DNA of 7,554 nucleotides. It comes from Deinococcus sp. (GTDB lineage: Bacteria > Deinococcota > Deinococci > Deinococcales > Deinococcaceae). The DNA lies in NCBI GenBank assembly GCA_028287665.1, contig JAQBPF010000332.1, positions 1-7,554 on the forward strand, written 5' to 3'. Positions 7,421 through 7,554 of the stretch are shown in pieces. The translations under genes were made by a program, and so were the position numbers. Under the pieces are notes generated by a model. That model was given only the letters and a program-made list of their open reading frames with translations, ran no database searches and had not been told where the DNA came from. Numbering within the stretch: position 1 is the stretch's first letter; each line of letters starts with the position of its first letter.

Positions 7421-7447
7421 AGCCTCTCCCGCAAGGGGAGAGGAGCT
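7421..7447. repeat. REP-like GC-rich hairpin
   Basis: CCTCTCCC at 7423-7430 pairs with GGGAGAGG at 7436-7443 around a 5-nt loop. The stem extends by AG/CT across a 2-nt bulge to 7421 and 7447. A pyrimidine-rich tract precedes it. CTCTCCC/GGGAGAG hairpins of this kind recur as intergenic repeats in many GC-rich bacteria. No T-run follows, so it is not a standard terminator, though it may protect the 3' end of the upstream mRNA. Confidence 0.6.
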
Positions 7448-7520
7448 AAAACCACCACACCGCCACCCAAAATCGTCCCTGCCCGAATGCGAGTGAGGCC
7501 GTCGTCCACGCAGTGGGCGG

Positions 7521-7547
7521 GCCAATTCCATCTTGGAATGAACTGGC
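7521..7547. repeat. Compound inverted repeat at the right edge
   Basis: ATTCCA (7525-7530) pairs with TGGAAT (7534-7539) around a 3-nt loop, enclosed by GCCA (7521-7524) pairing with TGGC (7544-7547) with a 4-nt bulge. Just before it CCAC-GCA-GTGG (7506-7516) forms another small hairpin. It could be part of a dispersed repeat or a structured RNA. Confidence 0.4.
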
Positions 7548-7554
7548 AATTCAG

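Larger units (their letters stand above)
7364..7554. other. Right-edge intergenic stretch rich in inverted repeats
   Basis: After the lipoprotein stop no convincing gene is visible. The stretch carries three hairpin-forming inverted repeats (7423-7443, 7506-7516, 7521-7547) and no T-runs. Two minus-strand frames remain open from the right edge into the first hairpin, one stopping at 7405, but their translations look like read-through of repeat DNA (e.g. LAPLPLRERLGGGE). A gene or repeat element continuing beyond the window cannot be excluded. Confidence 0.5.

Noticed and set aside
7421..7447. Terminator of the lipoprotein gene
   Set aside because: The hairpin is strong but lies about 60 bp after the stop and has no T-run on either strand.

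Overview
The window looks like chromosomal DNA of a Deinococcus-type bacterium. Coding DNA is GC-rich. Most complete products carry an export signal. There is a family-4 uracil-DNA glycosylase, a LysM-NlpC/P60 hydrolase, a LolA-type protein and a lipoprotein-anchored LEA14/WHy-domain protein, a mix typical of the Deinococcus-Thermus phylum. Most starts have no Shine-Dalgarno sequence but have a TANNNT hexamer 5-7 nt before the ATG, the arrangement of the leaderless promoters known to be common in Deinococcus. Genus is an inference from gene content and start architecture.

Layout. Minus strand, 1-1066: an unrecognised 144-aa gene followed by a uracil-DNA glycosylase that runs off the left edge. 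Positions 1067-1434 are a gene-free, AT-richer divergent control region. Plus strand, 1435-2064: a secreted peptidoglycan hydrolase with its own terminator. It converges on a minus-strand pair (4072 down to 2243) made of a beta-barrel-like exported protein and a LolA-like periplasmic protein, which ends in an unusual nested terminator. From a second divergent region (4073-4297) a plus-strand series runs to 7363: LEA14-like lipoprotein, amidase-signature hydrolase, secreted protein with a Ca-binding-like loop, and a small lipoprotein whose TTG start overlaps the previous stop codon. The last 190 bp hold inverted repeats and no convincing gene.

Functionally, six of the eight complete genes encode envelope or exported proteins: cell-wall turnover, lipoprotein or outer-membrane handling, and desiccation-type protection. 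No mobile element, CRISPR array, rRNA or tRNA gene, or toxin/defence system was found. The most interesting features are the repeated leaderless-promoter geometry, the nested terminator, the His-to-Asn change at the third catalytic position of the hydrolase, and the uncharacterised exported proteins. No clearly novel multi-gene system is evident.
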